Source of the DNA: Pelagibacterales bacterium SAG-MED15
Lineage (GTDB): Bacteria > Pseudomonadota > Alphaproteobacteria > Pelagibacterales > Pelagibacteraceae
Assembly: GCA_014654065.1 (NCBI GenBank)
Contig: JACWDM010000001.1
Location: 62,001-126,000 of the forward strand
DNA: 64,000 nucleotides
Direction of reading: 5' to 3'
The position numbers and the translations under genes were made by a program. Below the pieces are notes generated by a model, which had not been told where the DNA came from, searched no databases, and saw only the letters and a list, made by a program, of their open reading frames with translations. Positions 16,176 through 25,708 of the stretch are shown one piece after another (position 1 is the stretch's first letter; every line of letters begins with the position of its first letter).

Positions 16176-16946
16176 ATGAAATTAGGATTTATAGGTACTG
16201 GTGAAATATCTAAAGCAGTTATTCAAGGTATTATTAGTTCAAAAATAAAATTTTCTAAAATTTATATATCAAATAGAAACAATAAAATTTCAAAACAATT
16301 AAGTAAATTGAATAAAAAAATTTCAATTATAAAAGACAATCAAAAAATAATTGATACTTGTGAATGGGTTTTCTTAGCGATTACACCTGCTGTTGGTAAA
16401 AAAATAATAAAGGAATTAAAATTTAAAAAAAAACATACAATTATTAGTTTTATTTCAACAATAAAAATGAAAGAATTAAAAAAATTTATTAAGGTTAAGG
16501 CTACAATTGTAAGAGCTATCCCGCTACCTCCTATATCGTTAAAGAAAGGACCTATACCGATTTATCCACCAAACAAAAAAGTAAAAAGATTTTTTAATTA
16601 TTTAGGTACAACAGTAGAAATTAAAAATGAAGCTTTATCTCTTAATTTTTGGACAACTTCATCTATGATGGCTCCATTTTATGAAATTTTATATACTCTT
16701 TCCCAGTGGCTAATAAAAAAAGGAGTTAAAAAAGAAAGTGCACAGAAATATATAACCTCTTTGTTCGTTGCATTGTCAGAAGACTCATTTAATAAATATT
16801 CAGATTTAAAAAAATTAGTTAAGGAGTCTCAAACACCAAAAGGATTAAATGAACAATCAGTAAAAGAATTAAGGAAATTAGGTTTTTATAGAGATTTAAA
16901 CAAAACAGCCGAAAGCGTCTTAAGCAGACTTAAAAAAGCAAAGTAA
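16176..16946 (+). CDS. Pyrroline-5-carboxylate reductase-like protein (ProC family)
   Basis: 256 residues. The N-terminal Rossmann fold starts MKLGFIGTGEIS (GxGxxS) and the ILAITP-type region is EWVFLAITPAVGKK. The C-terminal half is the helical dimerisation domain of the P5C-reductase family, shorter and more divergent than housekeeping ProC: PLPPISLKKGPIPIYPP replaces the usual PN..A/G..G motif. So it may be a ProC paralogue acting on another cyclic imine or a related substrate. It ends 3 bp before livG. Confidence 0.75.
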   Translation: MKLGFIGTGEISKAVIQGIISSKIKFSKIYISNRNNKISKQLSKLNKKISIIKDNQKIIDTCEWVFLAITPAVGKKIIKELKFKKKHTIISFISTIKMKELKKFIKVKATIVRAIPLPPISLKKGPIPIYPPNKKVKRFFNYLGTTVEIKNEALSLNFWTTSSMMAPFYEILYTLSQWLIKKGVKKESAQKYITSLFVALSEDSFNKYSDLKKLVKESQTPKGLNEQSVKELRKLGFYRDLNKTAESVLSRLKKAK

Positions 16947-16949
16947 ATA

Positions 16950-17744
16950 ATGAAAAACTCCGAAATTTTGCACGTAGATAATGTCTCTAAATATTTTGGA
17001 GGTCTTGCTGCTGTAAATAACTGTTCTTTAAAAATAAAAAAAGGATCTATAACTGGAATTATTGGTCCTAATGGATCAGGAAAAACAACTTTATTTAATT
17101 TAATTGCTGGAAATCTTAAATCTAATAATGGGAGTGTAATATTTAATAATGAGAATATTACAAACATACCCTCTTACCAACTTTTTTCTAAAGGACTACT
17201 TAGAACTTTTCAAATAGCGCATGAATTCACTAATTTAACAGTTTTAGAAAATTTAATGATGGTGCCTAGCAATCAATCTGGAGAAAATTTAGTGACAGCA
17301 TTAATAAATCCAAAGCTTGTCAAAGAAGAGGAACAAAAGATTAAAAATAAAGCATTAGATGTTATTGAATTCTTAAATCTAAAACATTTAGCAAATGAAC
17401 TCGCTGGAAATTTATCTGGCGGGCAAAAGAAATTACTTGAATTAGGAAGAACTATGATGGTTGATGCTAAACTTGTTTTGTTAGATGAAGTTGGAGCTGG
17501 TGTTAATAGAACTTTATTAAAAGATTTAGGAACTGCAATTTTAAGATTGAATAAAGAAAAAGGTTATACATTTTGCATGATTGAACATGATATAGATTTT
17601 ATAAGTAGAATGTGCAATCCAGTAATTGTTATGTCTGAAGGTTCAGTATTGTTCGAAGGAACTTCCGAGGAAGTAAAAAAAAATGAGAAAGTAATCGATA
17701 GTTATTTAGGTCGTGGAACCAAGATTAATAAGGATATTTATTAA
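16950..17744 (+). CDS. livG: Branched-chain amino acid/amide-type ABC transporter ATPase LivG
   Basis: 264 residues. Walker A GPNGSGKTT at 39-47, signature NLSGGQKKLLELGR, and Walker B LVLLDEVGAGVN, where the post-Walker-B DEVGAGVN replaces the usual DEPxAGLN. LivG-type length and the IEHDIDFI switch region fit the HAAT family. Its stop overlaps the livF start (TAATG). Substrates of this family include branched-chain amino acids, amides and urea; specificity is set by the binding protein at 22102-23292. Confidence 0.93.
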   Translation: MKNSEILHVDNVSKYFGGLAAVNNCSLKIKKGSITGIIGPNGSGKTTLFNLIAGNLKSNNGSVIFNNENITNIPSYQLFSKGLLRTFQIAHEFTNLTVLENLMMVPSNQSGENLVTALINPKLVKEEEQKIKNKALDVIEFLNLKHLANELAGNLSGGQKKLLELGRTMMVDAKLVLLDEVGAGVNRTLLKDLGTAILRLNKEKGYTFCMIEHDIDFISRMCNPVIVMSEGSVLFEGTSEEVKKNEKVIDSYLGRGTKINKDIY

Positions 17745-18451
17745 TGTCTTTTTTTGAAGGAAATAAAATGACAGCTGGATACGGTAATGGCCCAGATATT
17801 ATTAACTCTTGCACAATAAAAGTTGATCGAGGTGAAATTGTTGCAATTTTAGGACCAAATGGTGCAGGAAAATCTACTGCAATGAAGGCAATGCTTGGAT
17901 TATTAAATTTAAAATCTGGATCTGTTGTAATTGATGGACAAGAAATTTCCAAACTTTCTCCACAAGATAGAGTAAAAAAAGGTATTTCATTTGTGCCACA
18001 AACCAAAAATGTTTTTGCAGAATTAACAGTAAGGGAAAACTTAGAAGTAGGAGCCTTTCTAAGAGAAGATGATGTAAATAAAGTTATAGAAGAAATTTAT
18101 AATTTATTTCCAATACTAAAAGAAAAAAGCTCCCAAGTTGTTGGTCAACTATCAGGTGGCCAAAGACAACAAGTTGCACTAGGAAGAGCGCTTATGATTA
18201 AGCCATCAATTTTAATGTTGGATGAGCCAACTGCAGGTGTATCGCCTATAGTTATGGACGAGTTGTTTCAGCATATTATAAAAGTAAAGGAGACAAATGT
18301 GGGCATAATAATGGTTGAACAAAATGCCAAACAAGCTCTTAGTATTTCTAATAGAGGCTATGTTTTAGTTACAGGTGAAAATAAATTCGAGGGCTCAGGC
18401 GATGAATTACTTAATGATCCAGAAGTAAGAAGATCATTCTTAGGGGGATAA
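17744..18451 (+). CDS. livF: Branched-chain amino acid/amide-type ABC transporter ATPase LivF
   Basis: 235 residues. Walker A GPNGAGKST at 37-45, signature QLSGGQRQQVALGRAL, Walker B SILMLDEPTAGVSP. Size and the ending ...RRSFLGG are typical of LivF. It forms the second nucleotide-binding subunit with LivG, and is coupled to livG by a 1-bp overlap and to livH by a 1-bp gap. Confidence 0.94.
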   Translation: MSFFEGNKMTAGYGNGPDIINSCTIKVDRGEIVAILGPNGAGKSTAMKAMLGLLNLKSGSVVIDGQEISKLSPQDRVKKGISFVPQTKNVFAELTVRENLEVGAFLREDDVNKVIEEIYNLFPILKEKSSQVVGQLSGGQRQQVALGRALMIKPSILMLDEPTAGVSPIVMDELFQHIIKVKETNVGIIMVEQNAKQALSISNRGYVLVTGENKFEGSGDELLNDPEVRRSFLGG

Positions 18452-18452
18452 A

Positions 18453-19463
18453 TTGGAATTATTAAATGCATTAATCTTACTGCTAAATTATACAATTGTA
18501 CCAGCAATTACATATGGATCACAATTGGCATTAGGCGCAATTTTTGTAACATTAATCTACGGAGTGTTGAGATTTGCAAATTTTGCTACAGGAGACATGA
18601 TGTCATTTGGAACAATGTTTGCTGTATTATTGACTTATTATTTTCAATCAATTGGAATTGGTCTTGGTATATTGCCAACAGCATTACTTACAATCCCATT
18701 CGCTATTATTGCAATGATTTTATATATGTTATTTATCGATAACTTTGTTTTTAAATATTATAGAGTAAAAAAGAGTGCCCCTGTTCAGCTTGCAATGGTA
18801 AGTGTAGGTGTAATGTTTGTTACACAAGCTATTATTAGAATAATTATAGGTCCATTTGATCGAAGATTTCTAGATGGTGAAAAATTTATTTTAAAAGCTT
18901 CAGAATTTAAAGAGATGACTGGGTTAAACGAAGGTTTAACAATCAAATCTACACAAGCAATAACTGTAGTTGTTACAATAATTTTAGTTTCAATATTGTT
19001 TTGGTTTTTAAACAAAACTAAAACTGGAACTAGCATGAGAGCTTACTCTGATAATGAGGATTTAGCATTATTATCAGGTATAGACCCCAAAAGGGTTGTG
19101 ATGATCACTTGGATTATAGCAGGATTTTTAGCTACTGTTGGAGGAGTACTTTATGGATTAGATAAAAGTTATAAGCCATTTGTTTATTTTAATAACATGC
19201 TCCCAATTTTTGCCGCTGCTATAGTTGGTGGAATTGGCAATCCATTTGGAGCATTTTTGGGTGGATATGTAATTGCTTTTGCTGAGATCTTTGTAACTTA
19301 TGCTTATAAAAAGTTTTTTACCTACCTATTACCAGAAAGTTTAGAACCAGATTCTTTAGTCCAATTGTTATCTACAGATTATAAGTTTGCAGTTTCCTTC
19401 TCGATTTTAGTTATTGTCTTACTCTTTAGACCATCTGGTATTTTTGAAGGAAAAAAAATATGA
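18453..19463 (+). CDS. livH: HAAT-family ABC transporter permease LivH
   Basis: 336 residues from TTG 18453, with GGGGGA at 18443-18448 as a well-placed ribosome site. Eight or so hydrophobic segments and the family motifs GAIFVTLIYGVLRFANFATGD (start of the conserved region) and AAAIVGGIGNPFGAFLGGY (the EAA-like loop that contacts the ATPase). Inner-membrane pore subunit, partner of LivM; its stop overlaps the livM start by 4 bp (ATGA). Confidence 0.93.
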   Translation: MELLNALILLLNYTIVPAITYGSQLALGAIFVTLIYGVLRFANFATGDMMSFGTMFAVLLTYYFQSIGIGLGILPTALLTIPFAIIAMILYMLFIDNFVFKYYRVKKSAPVQLAMVSVGVMFVTQAIIRIIIGPFDRRFLDGEKFILKASEFKEMTGLNEGLTIKSTQAITVVVTIILVSILFWFLNKTKTGTSMRAYSDNEDLALLSGIDPKRVVMITWIIAGFLATVGGVLYGLDKSYKPFVYFNNMLPIFAAAIVGGIGNPFGAFLGGYVIAFAEIFVTYAYKKFFTYLLPESLEPDSLVQLLSTDYKFAVSFSILVIVLLFRPSGIFEGKKI

Positions 19464-20836
19464 GAAAATATTTAAATATAATTACAGCTTATTCCATAAT
19501 GATGATTTTAATTATTTTGGTAGGTATTTTTCAATCATGGTCAATTGCTCTATCAATACTTAACTACTGTTTAATTTCAGCTGTGATGACAATGGGAGCA
19601 AATATTCAGTGGGGTTATGCAGGTTTGATAAACTTTGGAATAATGGGTTACACAGCATTAGGTGGTTTAGCTGTAGTATTGGTATCTGTTGCTCCAGTTC
19701 CTGAAGCTTGGAGTGCTGGTGGATTTAATATGATTACAAGTCTAATTTTGATTTTAGGAATAGTATTAATAGTCAATTATATATTAAAAAAATATAAAAA
19801 TTTAAAATATAAGAATTATCTAATTGCACTTGTAATAGTTTTTGGAATAATTTTAATTAGAGTTGTTGCTTCTCCAGGAATTGAAGCAATAGAGGCCGTC
19901 AATCCTGCAAAGACAGGCTTTTTAGGCGGCCTTGGAATGCCAATTTTATTTTCTTGGATAGTTGGAGGTCTCTTTGCTGCAGGATTAGCATTTCTAGTTG
20001 GAAAAATTGCACTTGGTCTTAGAGCTGATTATCTTGCAATTGCCACACTTTTAATTGCAGAAATAGTAGTATCAATTATCAAGCATGAGGATTGGTTAGC
20101 AAGAGGTGTAAAAAATGTAATTGGATTAAAAAGACCAGTTCCATATGAAATAAATCTCCAAACATCTCCTTGGTTTATCAATTTAGTTGAAAAGTTGAAT
20201 CAAGGTAAATTAAATTTAATAAGCTCTGTTTCAGAAAAAAAAGATATCCTTAACCAGTTAGTTATAGACGCATCCTCAGTTTATGTAAAACTATGTATGA
20301 CTGGTTTATTTCTTACTGTGGTAATTATTTTATTAATTTTAACTCAAAAAGCTCTTTATTCTCCTTGGGGAAGAAAAATGAGAGCAATAAGAGATAATGA
20401 AGAAGCGGCGGGAGCCATGGGTAAAAATGTTGTTAAGGAACATCTTCTAATTTTCATATTAGGATCGGCTATTGTTGGTTTAGCTGGAGCAATGATGGTA
20501 ACTAATGATGGTTTATTTACCCCAGGCAGTTATAGGCCTATGAGATATACGTTTGTCATATGGGTTATGGTTATTGTTGGTGGTACAGGTAATAATTTTG
20601 GTGCAATATTAGGTGGATTTGCAGTTTGGTTTTTGTGGGTTGAGGCAGGGCCAATCGCATTATTCTTGATTAACTTCTTTACGGCACATTTAGACGAAGC
20701 AAATGCTTTAAAGGTTCATTTAATAGAAAGTGCTCCATATTTTAGGTTTTTGATGATTGGTGTTGGACTACTTGTTATAATGAGATATCGTCCAAAAGGA
20801 TTAATTCCGGAAAAAATAAATACAAAAAAAATATGA
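19460..20836 (+). CDS. livM: HAAT-family ABC transporter permease LivM
   Basis: 458 residues, about ten hydrophobic segments, with GYAGLINFGIMGYTALGG near residue 55 and the cytoplasmic loop GGTGNNFGAILGGF. It is longer than many LivM proteins because of inserts near 105-170 and 240-270 (the latter with QGKLNLISSVSEKK). Second permease of the livGFHM set. The following 22-codon frame begins in its stop codon. Confidence 0.92.
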   Translation: MRKYLNIITAYSIMMILIILVGIFQSWSIALSILNYCLISAVMTMGANIQWGYAGLINFGIMGYTALGGLAVVLVSVAPVPEAWSAGGFNMITSLILILGIVLIVNYILKKYKNLKYKNYLIALVIVFGIILIRVVASPGIEAIEAVNPAKTGFLGGLGMPILFSWIVGGLFAAGLAFLVGKIALGLRADYLAIATLLIAEIVVSIIKHEDWLARGVKNVIGLKRPVPYEINLQTSPWFINLVEKLNQGKLNLISSVSEKKDILNQLVIDASSVYVKLCMTGLFLTVVIILLILTQKALYSPWGRKMRAIRDNEEAAGAMGKNVVKEHLLIFILGSAIVGLAGAMMVTNDGLFTPGSYRPMRYTFVIWVMVIVGGTGNNFGAILGGFAVWFLWVEAGPIALFLINFFTAHLDEANALKVHLIESAPYFRFLMIGVGLLVIMRYRPKGLIPEKINTKKI

Positions 20837-20901
20837 AATATATCTTACTTGGAATGGCCTTAGCATTCGCAATGTATTTAAGTGATAAATACATCTTTTG
20901 A
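20833..20901 (+). CDS. Candidate 22-residue hydrophobic peptide between livM and the MFS gene
   Basis: ATG 20833 overlaps the livM stop (ATGA), and the frame stops at TGA 20899-20901, whose last base is the first base of the ATG of the MFS gene (TGATG). The peptide is mostly one membrane-spanning stretch (YILLGMALAFAMYLS) with a charged end (DKYIF). Exact stop/start overlaps on both sides suggest translational coupling rather than chance, but the frame is short and no homologue is known to me. Confidence 0.45.
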   Translation: MKYILLGMALAFAMYLSDKYIF

Positions 20902-22085
20902 TGAATAAAAACCTATTTATATTAACACTAAGTCAAATTTTTAGTTTTACAGCCGCTCCAGTAACAGTTTTTTTAAGTGGAATTATTGGCTCTCAAATAA
21001 GTCCAATTAAATCTCTATCAACTTTGCCGATGTCAATTTCGGTGGTTGGTATTGCGATAGGAGCAATTATAGCCACTAAGGTCATGAGTATGATTGGTAG
21101 AAAATACGGTTTTATATTAGCAGCTTTAGGAAATGCACTATTTTCAATTTTAGCAGCGTATTCAATATTTGAGCAAAATTTTGTTTTATTTTGTTTTGCA
21201 AATTTATTTATTGGTATTGGGATGGCTTTTACCCATCAGTATCGTTTTGCCGCTGCCGAAAGTGTTCAAAAAGATATGGCACCACGAGCTATTTCTATAA
21301 TATTATTTGGTGGAATTATTTCAGCATTTTTAGGACCAAGTCTTGCAAATTATTCAAAAGAATTATTTAGTGAAAATTTATATGTTGGATCATATCTTGC
21401 ACTAGCTTTATTAACTTTTATTCCTTCAATTCTTTTCTTGTTTTATGAAAGTAAATCTAAAATACAAACTAATTTAAAATATAAAGGAAGAGGATTGCTG
21501 GAATTAATCTCACAACCAAGGTTTATTCAGGCGGTAGCAGCATCAGCTTTTGGATATGCTGTGATGACTTTTTTAATGACAGCGACACCTATTAGTATGC
21601 ATGTAATGGAAAATATGAGTTTAACTAAAACAAGTATAGTAATCCAATTTCACGTTGCTGCTATGTTTCTTCCATCGTTATTGACTGGGTATCTAATAAA
21701 AAAGTTTGGTCATAGTAATATAATTTATTCAGGTATATTTCTTTATAGCATTACTTTAATTGCAAGTACATTTGACCAAAGTTTTTTTAACTATATGTTT
21801 GCTTTAATATTCTTGGGATTTGGTTGGAACTTCTTATTTATTTCTGGAACTAGTTTGCTTGTTTTAACTTATAAGGAAGAAGAAAAATTTAAAGCGCAAG
21901 GCTTGAATGATTTTGTAGTTTATTCCATACATGCCGTGGTAAGTTTATCAGCAGGTATCTTTATAGCGTTAACAAACTGGAAAACGATGAATCTAATATG
22001 TATCCCATTTATGATTTTAATTGTTTTAGCAACAACAAGGGCCGATATATTAGAAAAAAAAAACCCTAGCGTTGTTGAACGCTAG
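20901..22085 (+). CDS. MFS transporter
   Basis: 394 residues from ATG 20901 (a TTG one codon earlier is less likely). Twelve hydrophobic segments; the loop 2-3 region reads SMIGRKYGFI in place of the full G-R-R-R motif of the major facilitator superfamily, and the N-terminal half contains HQYRFAAAESV. Substrate unknown. It is coupled to the short upstream frame and lies downstream of the livGFHM genes. Its last codons form one arm of a terminator hairpin. Confidence 0.82.
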   Translation: MNKNLFILTLSQIFSFTAAPVTVFLSGIIGSQISPIKSLSTLPMSISVVGIAIGAIIATKVMSMIGRKYGFILAALGNALFSILAAYSIFEQNFVLFCFANLFIGIGMAFTHQYRFAAAESVQKDMAPRAISIILFGGIISAFLGPSLANYSKELFSENLYVGSYLALALLTFIPSILFLFYESKSKIQTNLKYKGRGLLELISQPRFIQAVAASAFGYAVMTFLMTATPISMHVMENMSLTKTSIVIQFHVAAMFLPSLLTGYLIKKFGHSNIIYSGIFLYSITLIASTFDQSFFNYMFALIFLGFGWNFLFISGTSLLVLTYKEEEKFKAQGLNDFVVYSIHAVVSLSAGIFIALTNWKTMNLICIPFMILIVLATTRADILEKKNPSVVER

Positions 22086-22095
22086 AGTTTTAAAT
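22053..22095. terminator. Bidirectional intrinsic terminator at the MFS/livJ convergence
   Basis: CTAGCGTT (22066-22073) and AACGCTAG (22078-22085) form a perfect 8-bp stem with loop GTTG. A run of A precedes it and AGTTTTAAATT follows, so a U-run is produced on both strands. The stem overlaps the last codons and stop of the MFS gene and lies 17 bp beyond the stop of the convergent binding-protein gene. Confidence 0.85.
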
Positions 22096-22101
22096 TAAAG
22101 A

Positions 22102-23292
22102 TTATCTTTGTTTTTTAGTTTTAAATTTTCCACCTTTGATTTCTTTTTCTAAGAAAGATCCAAAAGCTTCACCAACTTCAGTAAATTCTACTCCAGTTGC
22201 ACCTTCGTAGTTAACTGCTTTCCCCTTAGCTAAAAGGTCTAAAGCTTTCTTAAGTTGGCCTGGGTAAATTTTAGTTCCAGGAGCATTAGCCACAGACATT
22301 ACATTCTTTTGAACTGCAGCTCTATCCGCTTTGCCACCTGCTTGCATTGCTAAAGTAATTAATGCAGCAGCATCGTAAGACTCTCCAGTATAAGGACCAG
22401 ATGAGTCAATTCCAGCAGCTTTGGCTACTTTAGAAAATACACCTGCTCCTTTTCCAGTTGAGCCTGGAATTGAACCAAATGATTTATTTAAAGCCTTACC
22501 AAAAGAATCTGTTAATGAGTCTCCGATCATTCCGTCAGATAAAATAAATGTATCAAAAGCTCCAGAGTCTAGAGATCCTTGTATAATACCTTTACCACCT
22601 TGGTCTAAGTAACCAATGACAGCAATTGCATCTCCACCCGCAGAAGCTAATGTAGCAACTTCAGCAGCATAATCTGCTTTACCATCTTCGTGAGCAGCAA
22701 CAGTAGTTACTTTAATTCCATGTGCTTTTACTGCAGCTTCGTAAACATCTGCAAGACCTTTTCCATAGTCATTATTTGTATAAGTTATAGCAACACTCTT
22801 AACACCTCTATCTTTTGTTATGTCAGCTAGAATTTGTCCTCCTCTAGCATCTGATGGAGCAGTTCTAAAGAAATATCCATTATCATCTAGCGTTGTTAAT
22901 CCTGGAGATGTTGCTGAAGGCGATATCATAACTACACCTTTGGGTACTGCCACGTTTGATGCAATAGCTCCAGTTACTCCAGAACAGTCTGCACCCATTA
23001 TAGCAACCACACCACCTGAAATTAATCCTTCAGCAGCTGATGTTGCAGCAGCAGAGTCAACACATGTTGAGTCAGCTCTTTCAACAGAAATAGTTTTACC
23101 ACCTAATAGCGCGCCTGAGTCAGATGCCTCTTTAAAAGCAAGTTCAGCTGACGCTGCCATAGCAGGAGTTAAAGATTCTATAGGACCAGTAAACCCTAAA
23201 ATAACCCCCATCTTAATCGCATGTCCATCTGCCAATAAGTTTGATGTAAAAGTCGATACAAACATAAATGCAGCAATAAATAGTTTTTTCAT
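22102..23292 (-). CDS. livJ: HAAT-family periplasmic substrate-binding protein (LivJ/LivK-like)
   Basis: 396 residues. A signal peptide (cleavage near LLA-DG) is followed by a Peripla_BP_6 fold: IKMGVILGFTGPIESLTPAM, AEGLISGGVVAIMGADCSG, and the hinge region GESYDAAALITLAM. It binds the ligand for LivGFHM. The strong ribosome site AGAGGA at 23298-23303 and a terminator shared with the MFS gene suggest separate high expression. It is convergent with the permease operon and is the last gene of the minus-strand catabolic run, which hints that the ligand is that pathway's substrate. Confidence 0.93.
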   Translation of the reverse strand: MKKLFIAAFMFVSTFTSNLLADGHAIKMGVILGFTGPIESLTPAMAASAELAFKEASDSGALLGGKTISVERADSTCVDSAAATSAAEGLISGGVVAIMGADCSGVTGAIASNVAVPKGVVMISPSATSPGLTTLDDNGYFFRTAPSDARGGQILADITKDRGVKSVAITYTNNDYGKGLADVYEAAVKAHGIKVTTVAAHEDGKADYAAEVATLASAGGDAIAVIGYLDQGGKGIIQGSLDSGAFDTFILSDGMIGDSLTDSFGKALNKSFGSIPGSTGKGAGVFSKVAKAAGIDSSGPYTGESYDAAALITLAMQAGGKADRAAVQKNVMSVANAPGTKIYPGQLKKALDLLAKGKAVNYEGATGVEFTEVGEAFGSFLEKEIKGGKFKTKKQR

Positions 23293-23367
23293 TATTTTCC
23301 TCTTTGATTGTTAACAATTTATAAAAAACAAATTAAAACCTATTTATAAATATTTTCAATAAGCGAT

Positions 23368-24225
23368 TTATTTTATTTTATGGAGTAAAATCACGGAAGT
23401 TATTACAATTATACCACCCAATATGAACAGAATAGTTGGCACTTCTCCAAATATTAGGAAAGTTAATATTATTCCAAAGATAGGAAACAAGGAGTAAAAG
23501 GGAAAAATCTGCCCAACAGTATAAAATTTATAAAGATAAAACATTAAAAGATGTGCACATAAAGAAACTATAATAGCTTGATATGAAATCAACATCCAAG
23601 AGTCTAAATTAATATTTTTCACATTTAATAATGTATTTCCCTCAATAAAATAAGAAGCAATTAATAAAATTGAAAAACCAAATATACCAACACTTGCATT
23701 CAACAGACTTGTATCTAAATTTTTTAATTGTCTAGAGTAAACTTGAGCTAAGCCAAAAAACAAAGCCATTAAGCTAGCAAAAAACAAACCTAATAAATTA
23801 TTACGTAGCTGAGGATCAAAAAATATTATTAAAATACCAATGAAAGCTGAAAATATAAGAAACCATTTTTTTTTGCTTATATTCTCACCTAACATTAATC
23901 CACTCGCTAAAATTCCAAAAGGTATAGCCAATTGTGAGCCAACAATAATTGGAGATATAATTGTTGAATAGTAAAGGGACAGGTTCATAAAAACATAAAC
24001 CAAAACTCCCATAGATATAGAAAAAGCTATCAAAGGAGCAAAATATTTTTTTTCTGGGACTTTAAATCTCCAAAAAGGAATTAATATAATTAATACCAAG
24101 CCCATTCTAAGTGAAGCCATAAGAATAGGTGGCACAGAATTATTAAGTGCTAATTTAGCAACAGGAAAAGCACTTCCATGCGCAACCATAATAAATAATA
24201 AAATTAACAAATGTTTTAAAGGCAC
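23368..24225 (-). CDS. EamA/DMT-superfamily transporter
   Basis: 285 residues, ten hydrophobic segments in two EamA repeats, with the family opening HGSAFPVAKLALNNSVPPIL. These carriers usually move amino acids or other metabolites across the inner membrane, often outward. Its start overlaps the stop of the aldehyde dehydrogenase gene by 1 bp, so it is part of the catabolic operon 23368-29931. Confidence 0.85.
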   Translation of the reverse strand: MPLKHLLILLFIMVAHGSAFPVAKLALNNSVPPILMASLRMGLVLIILIPFWRFKVPEKKYFAPLIAFSISMGVLVYVFMNLSLYYSTIISPIIVGSQLAIPFGILASGLMLGENISKKKWFLIFSAFIGILIIFFDPQLRNNLLGLFFASLMALFFGLAQVYSRQLKNLDTSLLNASVGIFGFSILLIASYFIEGNTLLNVKNINLDSWMLISYQAIIVSLCAHLLMFYLYKFYTVGQIFPFYSLFPIFGIILTFLIFGEVPTILFILGGIIVITSVILLHKIK

Positions 24226-25706
24226 TATCTAATTGAGAAAGGATCTAACGTTGGTTCATCAGATGTGTAGTACCATGTAGTTTTTACGCGTGTATAATCT
24301 TTAATTGAGTCAATTCCCGCTTCTTTGCCGTAACCACTATCTTTTATTCCACCAAATGGAGCAGACGGAGATATAAGTCTGTATGTATTAACAAAAGTTA
24401 TTCCTGCTCGTATAGCATTTGAAACTCTCAATCCCCTTGCTAAATCACTAGTATAAACTCCAGATGATAAACCATATTGATTATCATTCATTTTTTTTAT
24501 TACCTCATCTTCAGTTTTAAACTTCATCACTGATAAAATCGGTCCAAATAATTCATTTTCCGCTGTAGGTAAGTTGTGGTTATCACATTCAATTATAGTT
24601 GGTGGAAAATAATAGCCTTCATTTGAAAATTTATGTCTTGCACCCCCACATTTAATTTTACCACCTTGTTCGACTGTTGCTTTTATATTTTTTTCTATAA
24701 CTTCTAATTGTTTAAAATTACTTAGCGGTCCCATCTCTGTTTCAGGATCCATTGGGGTTCCAATTTTTATTTTATTTGCTCTTTTTGTTAGTTTATCTAA
24801 AAACTCATCATATATTTTATCTTGTAAATACAATCTTGATCCAGCTATACAACTTTGTCCACTAGCACCAAATATACCTGCAGTAATTCCATTTATTGCG
24901 TTCTCTTGGTGAGCGTCATTAAATACTGCAACGGGACTCTTTCCTCCAAGTTCTAAACTTACTTCAGATAAATTTTCAGCAGAGTTTTTTATAATATGTT
25001 TTGCTGTATCGGGGCCTCCTGTAAAAGCAATTTTTTCAACTAAATCATGAGCAGTTAATGCTTTACCACATGGTTCTCCAAAACCAGTAATAACATTTAC
25101 AACTCCTTTAGGTATTCCAGTTTCCTCAATAAGTTTTGCAAATTCGAACATTACTGCAGGAGCTAATTCAGAGCATTTTATAACTATAGTATTTCCAGTT
25201 GCTAAGGCTGGTGCTAATTTTGTTGCTGTTAAAAACATCTGTGAATTCCATGGAACAATTGCAGCTATAACTCCAATAGGTATTCTTGTGGTGATAGCTT
25301 GGACATTTGGTTTATCGATTGGCAGAACTGTTCCCTCGACTTTGTCTGCAAGACCAGCATAGTAATCATAGTACTCCGCAATATAGTTCGCCTGTTTATT
25401 TGTTTCTCTAAAAAGCTTACCTGTGTCTATAGTTTCAATTTCACCAAGTAATTTTGCATTATCTCTTAACTTTTGACCAATCGCTCTTAAAAATTTTGCT
25501 CTATCTCTTGGCAATAGTTTTGACCACTCACCTTCAAAAGCCTTTTGTGCTGCTTTCACAGCTTTGTCTACGTCTTTAGCGTTAGCCTCTGGTACTTTAG
25601 CCCAGGGTTTGTTATTTTCTGGATTAAGAGTTTCAAAAGTTTTTTTACTTTCTGAATCTACCCATTCTCCGCCGATAAACATTTTATATTCTTTTAGTTT
25701 AGACAT
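24225..25706 (-). CDS. NAD(P)-dependent aldehyde dehydrogenase
   Basis: 493 residues, full length for the family. Visible residues are N154 (PWN), the general base E252 in SLELGGKSP, and the catalytic cysteine C286 in ASGQSCIAGSR. The SPSAPFGGIKDSGYGKEAG ending resembles betaine-aldehyde-type and semialdehyde-type enzymes. It would oxidise an aldehyde product of the operon to the acid. It is followed by EamA (1-bp overlap) and preceded by the alpha/beta hydrolase (2-bp gap). Confidence 0.93.
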   Translation of the reverse strand: MSKLKEYKMFIGGEWVDSESKKTFETLNPENNKPWAKVPEANAKDVDKAVKAAQKAFEGEWSKLLPRDRAKFLRAIGQKLRDNAKLLGEIETIDTGKLFRETNKQANYIAEYYDYYAGLADKVEGTVLPIDKPNVQAITTRIPIGVIAAIVPWNSQMFLTATKLAPALATGNTIVIKCSELAPAVMFEFAKLIEETGIPKGVVNVITGFGEPCGKALTAHDLVEKIAFTGGPDTAKHIIKNSAENLSEVSLELGGKSPVAVFNDAHQENAINGITAGIFGASGQSCIAGSRLYLQDKIYDEFLDKLTKRANKIKIGTPMDPETEMGPLSNFKQLEVIEKNIKATVEQGGKIKCGGARHKFSNEGYYFPPTIIECDNHNLPTAENELFGPILSVMKFKTEDEVIKKMNDNQYGLSSGVYTSDLARGLRVSNAIRAGITFVNTYRLISPSAPFGGIKDSGYGKEAGIDSIKDYTRVKTTWYYTSDEPTLDPFSIR

Positions 25707-25708
25707 AT

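Noticed and set aside
22820-23314. 164-residue plus-strand open frame opposite livJ
   Set aside because: It is the mirror of a clear binding-protein gene. Its composition is that of an antisense of an Ala/Gly-rich protein, and it has no ribosome site or domain.
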